Shown here one piece after another: positions 8,705 through 16,713 of a DNA stretch of 64,000 nucleotides. The position numbers were made by a program, and so were the translations under genes. Each line of letters opens with the position of its first letter. Position 1 is the first letter of the stretch. Under the pieces are notes generated by a model. The model did no database searches. It was given only the letters and a program-made list of their open reading frames with translations, and was not told where the DNA came from. This DNA is from Tenacibaculum agarivorans (GTDB taxonomy: Bacteria; Bacteroidota; Bacteroidia; Flavobacteriales; Flavobacteriaceae): NCBI RefSeq assembly GCF_001936575.1, contig NZ_MSMP01000019.1:33113-97112 (forward strand). Reading direction: 5' to 3'.

Positions 8705-9082
8705 AAGTCCACTTTTTTGTTTTTACTATATATAAGCAGATAGAAAAAGTTGACTTTTGAATATATACTATATATTAATTTGAATAATCTTTACTTTACT
8801 AGAAGAACGAGAATAAGTGGTATATAGTACTGCTATGTAAAAACATTGGAGCAACTTACAAAAGTTACCTCCCCTCTCTTAGAAACACACCCCACCTCAA
8901 AATACTGAAGTCTTTTCAGGTTTTTCTTTCAGAAACCTGACAGGGCAAAATTACGTAAAAATTTTTTAATAATCAAGTTTTAATAATAAAAAAACGAGTT
9001 TATTTTATTGTTAATCAGTGTTTTATGTTAATTTTTATCTTAATTATTTTTAATAAAAATATTAAACTTAAATAAATAATTT
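8705..9082. other. Non-coding region with repeated palindromes and overlapping hairpins
   Basis: No gene is seen. Two copies of the palindrome AAAAGT-NN-ACTTTT lie at 8703-8716 (touching the helicase stop and followed by T-rich sequence) and 8745-8758. Two overlapping stems lie further on: CTGAA/TTCAG (8905-8919) and CAGGTTT/AAACCTG (8917-8939). They share CAG and so exclude each other, as in attenuators. The last 130 bp are very A+T-rich. The region probably holds the promoter of the following ATPase operon, and perhaps a replication or regulatory site. Confidence 0.5.
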
Positions 9083-9955
9083 ATGCAATTAAAACAAAGC
9101 AAAAAACAAAATATAAAGCTCCGAATAGGTATTTCAGGAGCTAGTGGATTTGGTAAAACATATTCATCATTATTATTAGCTTTCGGAATTACTCAAGATT
9201 GGAGTAAAATAGCTGTTATTGATACAGAAAATTCTTCTGCTTCCTTGTATTCAGATTTAGGAAATTTTAATGTAGTGGATTTGCAAGCTCCTTACAGTCC
9301 TGAGAGATATAGAGAAGCAATAGAGCTGTGCGAAAAAGCTAACATGGAAGTAATTATAGTAGATTCAATAAGTCACGAATGGAATGGAGCAGGAGGTTGT
9401 TTACAAATACATGAACTATTAGGAGGAAGATGGCAGGATTGGAAAGATGTAACACCAAGACATCAAGCTTTCATAGATGAAATTCTACAATCTACCAGTC
9501 ACATTATAACTACTACTAGAAGAAAAACAGATTACTCTTTAGATACAGGAAGTAATGGTAAGACTAAAGTAGTGAAACATGGTACTAAAGAAGTGACACG
9601 TGAAGGTTTTGAGTATGAGTTAACATTAAACTTTGAAATAGTTAATGATAAACACTTAGCAAAGGCTAGTAAAGACAGAACTGGTTTGTTTATGAATAAA
9701 CCTGAGTTTGTAATTTCTTCTGAAACAGGAGAGAAGTTGTTAAAATGGTGTAATGCTAAATCATTAACAGTGCAAGAAATGTTAAAAAAGATTAGAGAGT
9801 GTCTATCTCTTTCTGAGTTAACTAAGCTTTATAATGAAAACACAAAGTACCAACAAACCTTGCAACCACAATTTAAAGCTAAAAAAGAAGAATTAGAAAA
9901 GTTAATTAATTTACCAAAACTAAATAAAAATGGAACTACAGTTAATTCCTACTAG
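9083..9955 (+). CDS. RecA-like AAA ATPase, phage Sak4-like
   Basis: A 290-residue P-loop ATPase. Walker A is GISGASGFGKTYSS (residues about 18-31), and VIDTENSSA and EVIIVDSISHEW (Walker B region) follow. The order and the phrase RTTxxT-like TTTRRKTDYS match phage nucleotide-binding proteins of the AAA_24/Sak4 type, which are single-domain RecA relatives that assist single-strand annealing and recombination. It should act on element DNA during replication or recombination. Its 3' end overlaps the next gene by 26 bp, so the two are coupled. The ATPase class is firm; the Sak4 assignment is by resemblance. Confidence 0.75.
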   Translation: MQLKQSKKQNIKLRIGISGASGFGKTYSSLLLAFGITQDWSKIAVIDTENSSASLYSDLGNFNVVDLQAPYSPERYREAIELCEKANMEVIIVDSISHEWNGAGGCLQIHELLGGRWQDWKDVTPRHQAFIDEILQSTSHIITTTRRKTDYSLDTGSNGKTKVVKHGTKEVTREGFEYELTLNFEIVNDKHLAKASKDRTGLFMNKPEFVISSETGEKLLKWCNAKSLTVQEMLKKIRECLSLSELTKLYNENTKYQQTLQPQFKAKKEELEKLINLPKLNKNGTTVNSY

Positions 9956-10931
9956 GGATAAAGTAGATTTTAAAAAAACTACTAACATAATAGAGTATAG
10001 TGATATTATATTTAATAAATCTCCTTTTATAGAAGCTAATACCAAGAGTGTTAGTCTTTCTCATTTAAAAGAGAAATGCATTATTCCTGTTTTCTCAAAA
10101 GATAATGAAAGAACTATCAGTCATCATGAATTCATAGAAGTTGTTTGTGATGTAGTAAACTCTATTTTTCCTCAAAATGTCATATCAGAGCCTGAGATTA
10201 GAGTTTCTCATCAAATTAAAGGTAGAGTTCCTACAGCTATAAATAAAGCTGCTAATGAACTCTTAGAACATGAGAAAACTATTTATTATGAAAGAATGGC
10301 ATTTATCATAAGAATTCCAAGTATAACAGATACTATAAATGGAAATAGAATTTCTTTGACACTAGGAGGAGTGAGAGCTTACAATCAAGAGAATTTATAT
10401 AGTAAGAAAACAATAGAAAAATTTAAGTTTTTTATAGGTTTTCAAAATCAAGTATGCTGTAATTTATGTGTGAGTTCAGATGGATTTGTAGATGAAATAA
10501 GAGTAGGTTCTTATTCTGAATTAAGAGCTAAAATAGCTACTGTGATAGAAAGCTATCAAGCAGAAAGACATATTAAACAAATGAAAGAACTTACTCAATA
10601 TAAGCTTACGGAGAAACAATTTGCTCAACTGATAGGAAGGATGAGGTTATATAATTACCTTCCTAAAGAAGAAAAGGCTATTATACCATCTCTAAATCTA
10701 AATGATGGTCAAGTTTCTACTATAGCTAAAGATTTTTATCAAGATGAAAGATTTTGTAAAGATGAAGATAATACTATCAATTTATGGAATGTTTATAATC
10801 TCTTTACATCAGCTAACAAGAGTAGTTATATAGACACTTTTCTAGGTAGAAATAGTAATGCTTTTGAATTTACTCAAGGTTTAATAACAGTATTTAATGG
10901 TAGTAGAATTTATCATTGGTTTTTAGGATGA
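9930..10931 (+). CDS. DUF3871-like protein of mobile elements
   Basis: A 333-residue soluble protein. The N-terminal part (FIEANTKSVSLSHLKEKCIIPVFSKDNERTISHHEFIE) is what I recognise as the start of the DUF3871 family, found on Bacteroidetes plasmids and integrative elements. Its function is not known. It overlaps the Sak4-like gene by 26 bp in another frame, so it probably works with that ATPase on DNA. Bases 9981-9997 inside this gene carry the repeated motif ACTAACATAATAGAGTA, also seen at the element's left end. The family name is from memory of conserved residues. Confidence 0.65.
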   Translation: MELQLIPTRDKVDFKKTTNIIEYSDIIFNKSPFIEANTKSVSLSHLKEKCIIPVFSKDNERTISHHEFIEVVCDVVNSIFPQNVISEPEIRVSHQIKGRVPTAINKAANELLEHEKTIYYERMAFIIRIPSITDTINGNRISLTLGGVRAYNQENLYSKKTIEKFKFFIGFQNQVCCNLCVSSDGFVDEIRVGSYSELRAKIATVIESYQAERHIKQMKELTQYKLTEKQFAQLIGRMRLYNYLPKEEKAIIPSLNLNDGQVSTIAKDFYQDERFCKDEDNTINLWNVYNLFTSANKSSYIDTFLGRNSNAFEFTQGLITVFNGSRIYHWFLG

Positions 10932-10966
10932 TATATAGCATTTTCTATGATTTTAAAGTTTCATTT

Positions 10967-12808
10967 TTAATTAGGTATGAAGCCTTTTCGTAATGAATTC
11001 GTTGAGCTACCAAATTTTATGTAATTAATTTTACTAATTATATCTTTAGGTGGTTCTTCATTTTCAAGAATTATTGTCTGCTTTACTTTTGTAGAATTAT
11101 AAATATACCTATAAAAATCCATAGCCATGTCTTCAGGAATTCCTTCACCATTTGCTTCTGGTTTTTTATAAGTTACTAAAGGAGAATCTAAAATAGGAAC
11201 ACTTAATTTGTATGATTTATTTTGTAAATATTCTTGAATTGCAATTATGAAACTAGCATAAATTATAGCTCTAACACCTTTACCAGATAATCCTCTATTT
11301 TCACCTGAGATGGAGAAATCTACTGTGTTGGAGTTGTAGTTTACAGAACTTAAATTTGGAAGGTTAATTCCTTTTAAAACATTCTTAAAATTATCTAAGA
11401 ACTTAGTCATTGAAGAATCATCAATGCTGTCATATTTTTTCTTTTGATTAGCAGTTTTAATATCATTATTTAATTCAATTGTTTTACCAGAGTATTTCTT
11501 AATGTCTTTTTTTAGTTTTACAATATGTTTTAGATTATTTCTTTTGATAATTAAATCTTGAGTAATCTTATAAACATTATTCATTTCATTACCTATGCCT
11601 TTCTCTAATTCTATATCTATTTTTTTTATTTGATTATTTAGGTCAGAAACCTTTTTTTCTAAAATAGAAATATCATTTTTCATTAAGATTTGAGAGCTTT
11701 TTAGCTCTAATATTAACTTTTCTATTTTATGTATTTCTGATTCACAAGAAAGTATAATATTATTTATTTCTGTTTCATCACAGTTTTCTGTTATTTTATT
11801 TTTGCATAAAGGACAGTTTTTATCATTTGAATGACTGTTGTCTTTTAATAATATACTTGCCTCAATCGTTGATTTTAATCTATTTATATCTGTAGAATAC
11901 TGTTCTTCTAATATATTAGAACGTTCAAACAGTTCTTCTAGTATTTTAAATTTAGATTTATGTTTATCTAGTTTAGATGTTAAAGAGTACCGGATTTGTT
12001 CTTTTGAGTTAAATTCTTTTTGAAGTTTTATAAAGTTATCATTAAAAGATTTAAAGTTTGTGTCAATTTTACCTATTTGTTCTTCAAGTATTTCCGTATT
12101 TGCGTTGTGATATTCAGTGGGTATTTCCTCGTTTAAATCTTTTATAAGATCATTTAGAACTTCAACTCTTCCTTTCCTATTATTTATTTGTTGTTTATCT
12201 AATTTTTGAATTACATCACCATCATCTTTACCTGATATAATTAATTTAAAGGTATTCAAATCTATAGTTTGATTTGTTTTACCTCTAGTTTGAATCAAAG
12301 AGTCTTCAGTAATTATTTCTTTCTCATTAACTAATATAAAATTAATAAGATCTCTATATGATAAGCTTTTTGTTTTACCAGAAGCATTTTTTCGAATTCT
12401 TTTACCTTGTAAATTATTCAGTTTTAGTAGAAAAAAAGAAATAGTATCTTCTTTATATTCATTATGTTTTCTTTTTAGAACTTTATAATCATTGTCATTA
12501 GGTAATATGTTTTCTAATTTCTTATTAAATAGTTTAATATCGCCTCCTATTAAGTCACTTTTTAATGTGTAACTATTTCTGTTCAAATCAATAATCTCAA
12601 GATATATTGAGTTGTACTCGCGCGCTTCCTTAATCTGTTTTGGGGAAGTATTAGCCCCAAGCATATAGTTGATACATTGAAATATAAATGTTTTACCACA
12701 GTTTGATGGTCCAACAATTACATTTAAACCTTCTTTGAATTTTATTGTTGCTTGTTTTTTTGAATAAGAAGATAATCTTAGCTCATTTATTATAAATCCA
12801 AAATTCAT
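10967..12808 (-). CDS. ABC-3C system ATPase, DUF3732-like, SMC/Rad50-type with zinc hook
   Basis: A 613-residue ABC ATPase of the SMC/Rad50 kind. Walker A is GPSNCGKT (33-40). Long coiled coils (about 205-330 and 345-460) flank a zinc-hook motif CPLC (332-335). The signature is LSGKG (507-511), Walker B is VPILDSP (Asp541), and TIILENEE carries the late switch region. ABC-three-component (ABC-3C) conflict systems use such an ATPase with a small middle component and an effector, exactly the order upstream here. The ATPase is expected to sense foreign DNA or ends and license the effector. The three genes abut or overlap (0 bp to the middle component), which shows one operon transcribed leftwards. 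Confidence 0.8.
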   Translation of the reverse strand: MNFGFIINELRLSSYSKKQATIKFKEGLNVIVGPSNCGKTFIFQCINYMLGANTSPKQIKEAREYNSIYLEIIDLNRNSYTLKSDLIGGDIKLFNKKLENILPNDNDYKVLKRKHNEYKEDTISFFLLKLNNLQGKRIRKNASGKTKSLSYRDLINFILVNEKEIITEDSLIQTRGKTNQTIDLNTFKLIISGKDDGDVIQKLDKQQINNRKGRVEVLNDLIKDLNEEIPTEYHNANTEILEEQIGKIDTNFKSFNDNFIKLQKEFNSKEQIRYSLTSKLDKHKSKFKILEELFERSNILEEQYSTDINRLKSTIEASILLKDNSHSNDKNCPLCKNKITENCDETEINNIILSCESEIHKIEKLILELKSSQILMKNDISILEKKVSDLNNQIKKIDIELEKGIGNEMNNVYKITQDLIIKRNNLKHIVKLKKDIKKYSGKTIELNNDIKTANQKKKYDSIDDSSMTKFLDNFKNVLKGINLPNLSSVNYNSNTVDFSISGENRGLSGKGVRAIIYASFIIAIQEYLQNKSYKLSVPILDSPLVTYKKPEANGEGIPEDMAMDFYRYIYNSTKVKQTIILENEEPPKDIISKINYIKFGSSTNSLRKGFIPN

Positions 12809-13285
12809 TTAGTTTAAGATTTCGAGGTTATATTCATTATTTATGAATTCTAATTTTTCTTTTGCAATTGTTTTTAGTTCTTCTAAGTTGTATTTTGAAA
12901 AAGTATTAACAACCCATGTAACTTTGTTTTTTATTTGTAAAGAATAACTTTCACTTAAATTATCTAAAAAAGGAGTAGAGTTTTCACTAGCTTTATATTG
13001 AATCCCATCTCTTGAATAAAATGTATCGATTAAATTTTTACTTAAAAATAAGTTTATACCATTTTGAGTAATATTTCTTCTAACATAAAATTCTCCAAAC
13101 CTATAAGGAACAGGAGGGTGTATACTTTTTTGAGTCTCATCAACATCAGCTGAATGAATAGTAAAATAGTCTAAATAAATTATTTTTTCTATGGATAAAG
13201 GTTCTGGGAAAATTTCATTTAGTAAGAATAAAACTCTTAATCCAGATTCTATTTCGTTATTGAAAGGTGAGGTTTTATTTTTCAT
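12809..13285 (-). CDS. ABC-3C system middle component, MC2-like
   Basis: A 158-residue protein without membrane segments. It contains LRVLFLLNEIFPEPLSIEKIIYLDYFTIHSADVD and HPPVPYRFGEFYVRR, phrases I associate with the ABC-3C middle component 2 family, which is predicted to be helical and winged-helix-like and to bridge ATPase and effector. It starts 11 bp inside the end of the nuclease gene and ends directly at the ATPase start. That tight order is the strongest support for the assignment. On its own the protein would be called hypothetical. Confidence 0.75.
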   Translation of the reverse strand: MKNKTSPFNNEIESGLRVLFLLNEIFPEPLSIEKIIYLDYFTIHSADVDETQKSIHPPVPYRFGEFYVRRNITQNGINLFLSKNLIDTFYSRDGIQYKASENSTPFLDNLSESYSLQIKNKVTWVVNTFSKYNLEELKTIAKEKLEFINNEYNLEILN

Positions 13286-14348
13286 TTGCTACCCAAAATA
13301 TTTTTCCATCATTTACTAATTGATGACAAACCCCAACTTTATCATTTAAGATTATAACATCTTTAAGTGGGTTTGAAGAGATTGTAATTTTTCTAACTTC
13401 TTTTTCTACTTCTATAACTTTTTTAAAATCATTATCATAATTTTCTTCAGTCATGTCAATAATTGAACTATAAATTTCTTCTTGAAAACTTTCAAATGTA
13501 TTTACAGGGAGACTATCTCTAGAAAAGTTTCTCAATTGTTCTGAATGATGAAAACTTAATCTAGCTCTGTTAAAATGTTTGTAGTGCTTTTCATCAAGTT
13601 CTTCAGGTTTAGAGTCTTCCTTCTTAGACTCTGAATTATAAGCTTTAATTAGTTGGTTGACATAGACTATTTCTTCTTTTTGTATATTTTTAGGAATCTT
13701 CTTTTCATTTAGTTTTTCTCTTTCAGGTAAACCTCCACCGAATCTAACAATATGATTATTATGCTTTTTATGTTCTTCAATTATATCCTTTGTTGGTATT
13801 TTTGAAAAAATACTAAAATCAAAATTATTGAAATATTTTAAGAGATCACCTTCTAACTTAATAGTTGTTTTTGAAATTGAGTCTTGTATTTTTTTTCCCC
13901 AGTTATTCATAATACTATTTTTAAGCTTATCAGGGTTTATTAGTAAGGATGATAATGAAGTTCCACAGTTTTTAGGAGAAATAAAATAATATTTTTCTGG
14001 TATAGGATATTCTTTTTTAAAAGTGTAGTAAATTATTTTACCAAACTCAGTATATACTTGAGAGGGCATAAGAGGATTGTCATAGTGTTTGCATTGATAA
14101 CAATTCCATTTATAGTTTGGTTTAGTTTTATCACTTATATAGGCTACAACATCTCTTCCCATATCACCAGATCCACCAAACCTTTCAATTTCCTTATATT
14201 TATTTTTTTTAACTTCTAGCCATTCTTCAATAAATTCTTCCCATTCATCTGGTGAAAATAATTCTATTCTTTTTATAGGAAGTATTCTTTTTCCGAATGT
14301 GGTTTGATATGAAGTAGTATAAGTTTCTTTTGGGACTTTTGGATACAA
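13275..14348 (-). CDS. ABC-3C system effector with restriction-endonuclease-like fold
   Basis: A 357-residue protein, first gene of the ABC-3C operon. The N-terminal domain has the pattern of Mrr/REase-type PD-(D/E)xK nucleases: helix Glu near 37-41 (DEWEEFIEEWL), GGSGDMGRDVVAY with Asp66 as the metal ligand, and CYQCKHYD with Q85-x-K87. This resembles G-x-x-G-x-D...Q-x-K of type IV restriction enzymes. The C-terminal half (about 200-357) is charged, of no family I know, and may contact the middle component. It should cut DNA when released by the ATPase. A start upstream of 14348 is unlikely, because the preceding DNA is A+T-rich without open frame. Confidence 0.75.
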   Translation of the reverse strand: MYPKVPKETYTTSYQTTFGKRILPIKRIELFSPDEWEEFIEEWLEVKKNKYKEIERFGGSGDMGRDVVAYISDKTKPNYKWNCYQCKHYDNPLMPSQVYTEFGKIIYYTFKKEYPIPEKYYFISPKNCGTSLSSLLINPDKLKNSIMNNWGKKIQDSISKTTIKLEGDLLKYFNNFDFSIFSKIPTKDIIEEHKKHNNHIVRFGGGLPEREKLNEKKIPKNIQKEEIVYVNQLIKAYNSESKKEDSKPEELDEKHYKHFNRARLSFHHSEQLRNFSRDSLPVNTFESFQEEIYSSIIDMTEENYDNDFKKVIEVEKEVRKITISSNPLKDVIILNDKVGVCHQLVNDGKIFWVANEK

Positions 14349-14601
14349 TTTTCTTTGAGGTTAATTAAATAAGAGTAAATATAATATTTGAATTTTATAA
14401 AAAAAAATTGCACAGACTTTTACTTTCATTGATGTCACTTTCCTAAGTACCCCCACTTATTCTTGATTTTAAAACACCCCGTGGTGTTTCTCAGTAGAAA
14501 ATATTTTTGAAGCCCTATATGTAAATCCAAAGTGATAACTTTTTTAGAGGGTAGAAACATTTTCTACAGTCAATTTATTTAACAACTAAAAAATAAAAAT
14601 T
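14349..14601. promoter_or_regulatory. Divergent intergenic region with two hairpins
   Basis: This region separates the leftward ABC-3C operon from the rightward 14602 gene and must hold both promoters. It contains hairpins AAACACC-CCGT-GGTGTTT (14472-14489) and GTAGAAA-CAT-TTTCTAC (14551-14567). The second lies 35 bp before the start of the rightward gene. Either may be an operator. No gene is seen. Confidence 0.4.
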
Positions 14602-14964
14602 ATGGTACAAATTGTAGGTTACAGAGAATGTAACAAGGAAGATGGTTCTAAATTCTATTTATTGCAACTGCAAGGAGGAATTGAAATGGTAATTAGTAAT
14701 TCAACAGGGCAATTCTATGCTACAGCTAAAAAAGCTGTAATCTCCTCAACTTTTGATGAATCTACTTGTAAAGCTTTAATAGGAACTCAAATGAAAGGAA
14801 GTATAGTTAAGCAAGAAGTAACTCCTTATGAGTATATCATTAAAGAAACAGGGGAAGAGGTAGTATTAACTCATAAATGGGTTTATACACCAGATGAGGC
14901 TCCTAGTATAGAAGGATTATTTAAAGAAGAGGAAAATGTGTTTTCTCAAAATGGATTGAATTAA
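14602..14964 (+). CDS. Small conserved protein of the element, function unknown
   Basis: A 120-residue soluble protein beginning MVQIVGYRECNKEDGSKFYLLQLQGG. The first 90 residues look beta-rich (alternating hydrophobics), and the last 20 are acidic and end near Phe, somewhat like an OB-fold protein with an acidic tail. I do not recognise a family. It precedes the RadC-like gene, from which it is separated by a long hairpin. A single-strand DNA-binding role would suit the neighbours but is only a guess. Confidence 0.6.
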   Translation: MVQIVGYRECNKEDGSKFYLLQLQGGIEMVISNSTGQFYATAKKAVISSTFDESTCKALIGTQMKGSIVKQEVTPYEYIIKETGEEVVLTHKWVYTPDEAPSIEGLFKEEENVFSQNGLN

Positions 14965-14977
14965 TGGTGTTTAAAAA

Positions 14978-15025
14978 TGTCCAGTTTCTGTGGTTACTTT
15001 AATAAGTGATTACAAAAACTGGACA
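14978..15025. repeat. 48-nt near-perfect hairpin before the RadC-like gene
   Basis: Outer arms TGTCCAGTTT (14978-14987) and AAACTGGACA (15016-15025) pair perfectly over 10 bp. After one C-A mismatch an inner stem of 11 bp (TGTGGTTACTT with AAGTGATTACA, three G-U pairs) closes on loop TAAT. The structure lies between the 14602 gene and the RadC-like start at 15043. No T-run follows, so it is not a plain terminator. It could be a regulatory RNA structure or a single-strand recognition site of the element. Confidence 0.65.
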
Positions 15026-15042
15026 GTATTTAATTTAAAATT

Positions 15043-15477
15043 ATGGAAGTAACAGAAATAAAGGTTTCGTATTCTAATAATAACAATTCAAGAATTAAAG
15101 TAAAGGGGAGCAACCAAGCATACAAGGTTATAATGGAGAAATGGAATAAAGATTTACTAGAACTCCAAGAAGAAGCTAAGATTATATTGTTAAACAGAGC
15201 AAATGAACTATTAGGTATTTATGAGTTATCTAAAGGAGGAACAAGTTCAACTATTATAGATATAAAATTAGTCTTAAGTGTAGCATTAAAAACTAATGCA
15301 CATGGCTTGATACTATTTCACAATCATCCTAGTGGTAACTTAATTCCTAGTAGTTCAGATAGAAGTATTACAGAAAAACTTAAAAAAGCATGTGAACTAA
15401 TAGATATTAAACTATTAGATCATTTAATAATAACTAAAGCAGGATATTATAGTTTTTCTGATGAATTAATATTATGA
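15043..15477 (+). CDS. RadC-like JAB/MPN domain protein
   Basis: A 144-residue protein with the JAMM metal-binding signature of RadC: LILFHNHPSGNLIPSSSDRSIT (H-x-H-P-S-G...S...D), preceded by a conserved Glu region (ANELLGIYELSKGG) and followed by LLDHLIITKAGYYSF. The N-terminal HhH segment of full chromosomal RadC (about 220 residues) is missing. That is usual for copies on phages and integrative elements. The biochemical function of such proteins is still uncertain; a DNA-repair or protease-like role is suggested by family. It lies in the same direction as the preceding gene and shares its promoter region or hairpin. Confidence 0.88.
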   Translation: MEVTEIKVSYSNNNNSRIKVKGSNQAYKVIMEKWNKDLLELQEEAKIILLNRANELLGIYELSKGGTSSTIIDIKLVLSVALKTNAHGLILFHNHPSGNLIPSSSDRSITEKLKKACELIDIKLLDHLIITKAGYYSFSDELIL

Positions 15478-15484
15478 TATATTA

Positions 15485-15501
15485 TTCTCTATGATGTTAG
15501 T
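15485..15501 (-). repeat. Element-wide motif ACTAACATMATAGAGWA (one of four copies)
   Basis: The reverse complement reads ACTAACATCATAGAGAA. Related copies are at 4418-4434 (+, just before the integrase start), 9981-9997 (+, inside the DUF3871-like gene) and 16181-16197 (-). The last is also the right half of a dyad with ACTAACAT at 16163-16170. I found no copy outside the 12.5-kb element by eye. It is a candidate binding site for an element-encoded protein. Confidence 0.5.
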
Positions 15502-15622
15502 GTAAATGAGAGAATATCTATATTAGTCTTATTAAGACAAAAAATATGAATTGAAAAAGATCTATATAATTAATTATAGCTTTTTTTAGATATATCCTTT
15601 TATCCTCACAGAACTATGGAAG

Positions 15623-15883
15623 TTATTCAGTATCAATATCCACAAGAGCAGTTAAAGGAACTTCAAGAGCTTTACTAATTCTATATAGAGTAAAAAGAGT
15701 TGAATTTGTTCTTCCTGATTCAATTCTTGAAACATTAGTAGTATCAAATTTGCCTTGAATTTTTCCAGCTAAATCAACTTGAGATAATCCTTTAGATTCT
15801 CTTATTGATTGGATTTTGTTACCTACTTTTCTTTGAATAATATCTTTTGAATCTGTTAAATCTTCATTAATCATTGTTGTCAT
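15623..15883 (-). CDS. XRE-family HTH repressor
   Basis: A helix-turn-helix protein of 86 residues if translation starts at the ATG at 15883 (MTTMINEDL). A TTG three codons upstream is less likely. The HTH lies at about residues 22-75 (IRESKGLSQVDLAGKIQ...TTNVSRIESGRTNSTLFTLYRISKAL). Two copies of TGTCA-N4-TGACA lie at its start and in the divergent promoter, so it probably represses itself and the 15955 gene. It is the only obvious regulator in the element and is a natural candidate for the lysogeny-type switch. It could also be the antitoxin of a pair. Confidence 0.88.
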   Translation of the reverse strand: MTTMINEDLTDSKDIIQRKVGNKIQSIRESKGLSQVDLAGKIQGKFDTTNVSRIESGRTNSTLFTLYRISKALEVPLTALVDIDTE

Positions 15884-15891
15884 TTTTGACA
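15878..15891. promoter_or_regulatory. XRE operator copy 1, TGTCA-TTTT-TGACA
   Basis: An inverted repeat that overlaps the ATG of the XRE gene (15881-15883). It has the same half-sites and spacing as the copy about 47 bp away. Binding here would block translation initiation or transcription of the XRE gene. Inferred from the repeat and position. Confidence 0.6.
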
Positions 15892-15924
15892 AGTCAAGAA
15901 AAGAGCTATATTTGTTTATTTTAA

Positions 15925-15939
15925 TGTCATATATGACAA
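15925..15939. promoter_or_regulatory. XRE operator copy 2, TGTCA-TATA-TGACA
   Basis: A perfect 14-bp palindrome TGTCATATATGACA between the divergent XRE gene and the small membrane-protein gene, about 16 bp before the latter. With copy 1 it defines TGTCA-N4-TGACA as the likely operator. The position may be off by one base. Confidence 0.6.
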
Positions 15940-15954
15940 CTTTTAATTTAATCT

Positions 15955-16167
15955 ATGAAATATATATTAATAGGTGCTGTATACATAGTGTTACTACTAG
16001 TTTGGGCATTAAACAAGGAAAAAGAGAATCCCTTGAAAGAACTTTTTAGAGAAGCAGTAGGTTTCTTAGTCTTTTTCCTAACAATACATACTATAATAAC
16101 AGTACTTGTATATATAGGTAAGCTAATTATAAACATCTTATTCTCAACATTAATAAATCACAACTAA
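15955..16167 (+). CDS. Small two-helix membrane protein
   Basis: A 70-residue protein with two hydrophobic helices (residues about 3-18 and 36-62) separated by a charged loop NKEKENPLKELFRE. The start lies directly behind the XRE operator region, so it is probably under XRE control. I recognise no family. A holin-like, toxin or immunity role would be possible given that control, but nothing in the sequence proves it. The opposite-strand frame here lacks a credible protein. Confidence 0.55.
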   Translation: MKYILIGAVYIVLLLVWALNKEKENPLKELFREAVGFLVFFLTIHTIITVLVYIGKLIINILFSTLINHN

Positions 16168-16197
16168 CATCGAATATATATTCTCTATTATGTTAGT
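16163..16197. promoter_or_regulatory. Dyad ACTAACAT/ATGTTAGT before the lipoprotein gene
   Basis: Half-sites at 16163-16170 and 16190-16197 with 19 bp between them. The right half is part of the longer element-wide motif (16181-16197, - strand). It covers the stop of the small membrane protein and lies 34 bp before the lipoprotein start. A regulatory site is likely; the binding protein is unknown. Confidence 0.45.
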
Positions 16198-16230
16198 AAT
16201 TTCAATGAGTAACTAATTAAATTATACAAT

Positions 16231-16638
16231 ATGAAAAACAAATTATTAATCTTATTATCTATAGTATTACTTTCATGTGGGACTAATGAAGATAATATTC
16301 AATCAGGAATCATAGGGAAATGGAATAAAACAAAAGAAACTAAAGAGTTTTCAAATGGAACAACTGAAAATGTAAGCCTATTAAATTGTGACTTAAAAGA
16401 AACCTTGGAGTTAAAATCTAATCTAGAAGTTATACTAATTAGATATTCAGGCACTGATTGTAATCAAGCAAATACTTCTGAAGGGGTATATTCTTATAAT
16501 GAATCAAGTAATGAATTAACTTTACCTGGTAATAATAAACAAGTAGTAGAGGTAAATGGAAATGAAATGACTTTTAAGCTCACAGTAACTGGGCTTAATA
16601 ATTACATAAAAACTATTTACTTTACACGAATAGAATAA
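16231..16638 (+). CDS. Lipoprotein, lipocalin-like, of the element
   Basis: A 135-residue protein with a lipoprotein signal (MKNKLLILLSIVLLSCGTN, Cys17 as the lipidated residue). The mature part is beta-rich: GIIGKWNKTKETKEF followed by strands and ending VTGLNNYIKTIYFTRIE. That is the layout of small lipocalin-like lipoproteins of Bacteroidetes. It would sit in the cell envelope. Role unknown; it is the last cargo gene before the right att repeat, and surface-exclusion or fitness roles are only possible ideas. Confidence 0.75.
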   Translation: MKNKLLILLSIVLLSCGTNEDNIQSGIIGKWNKTKETKEFSNGTTENVSLLNCDLKETLELKSNLEVILIRYSGTDCNQANTSEGVYSYNESSNELTLPGNNKQVVEVNGNEMTFKLTVTGLNNYIKTIYFTRIE

Positions 16639-16713
16639 AAGAAAAAAGGGGAACTTTTAGAGATGGAAAATAAGTAATAACCTCACAGATACTATAAATA
16701 CTAAGAATAAAAG

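Noticed and set aside
15948..16136. 62-codon open frame on the minus strand opposite the small membrane protein
   Set aside because: It is antisense to a better candidate and low in coding character.
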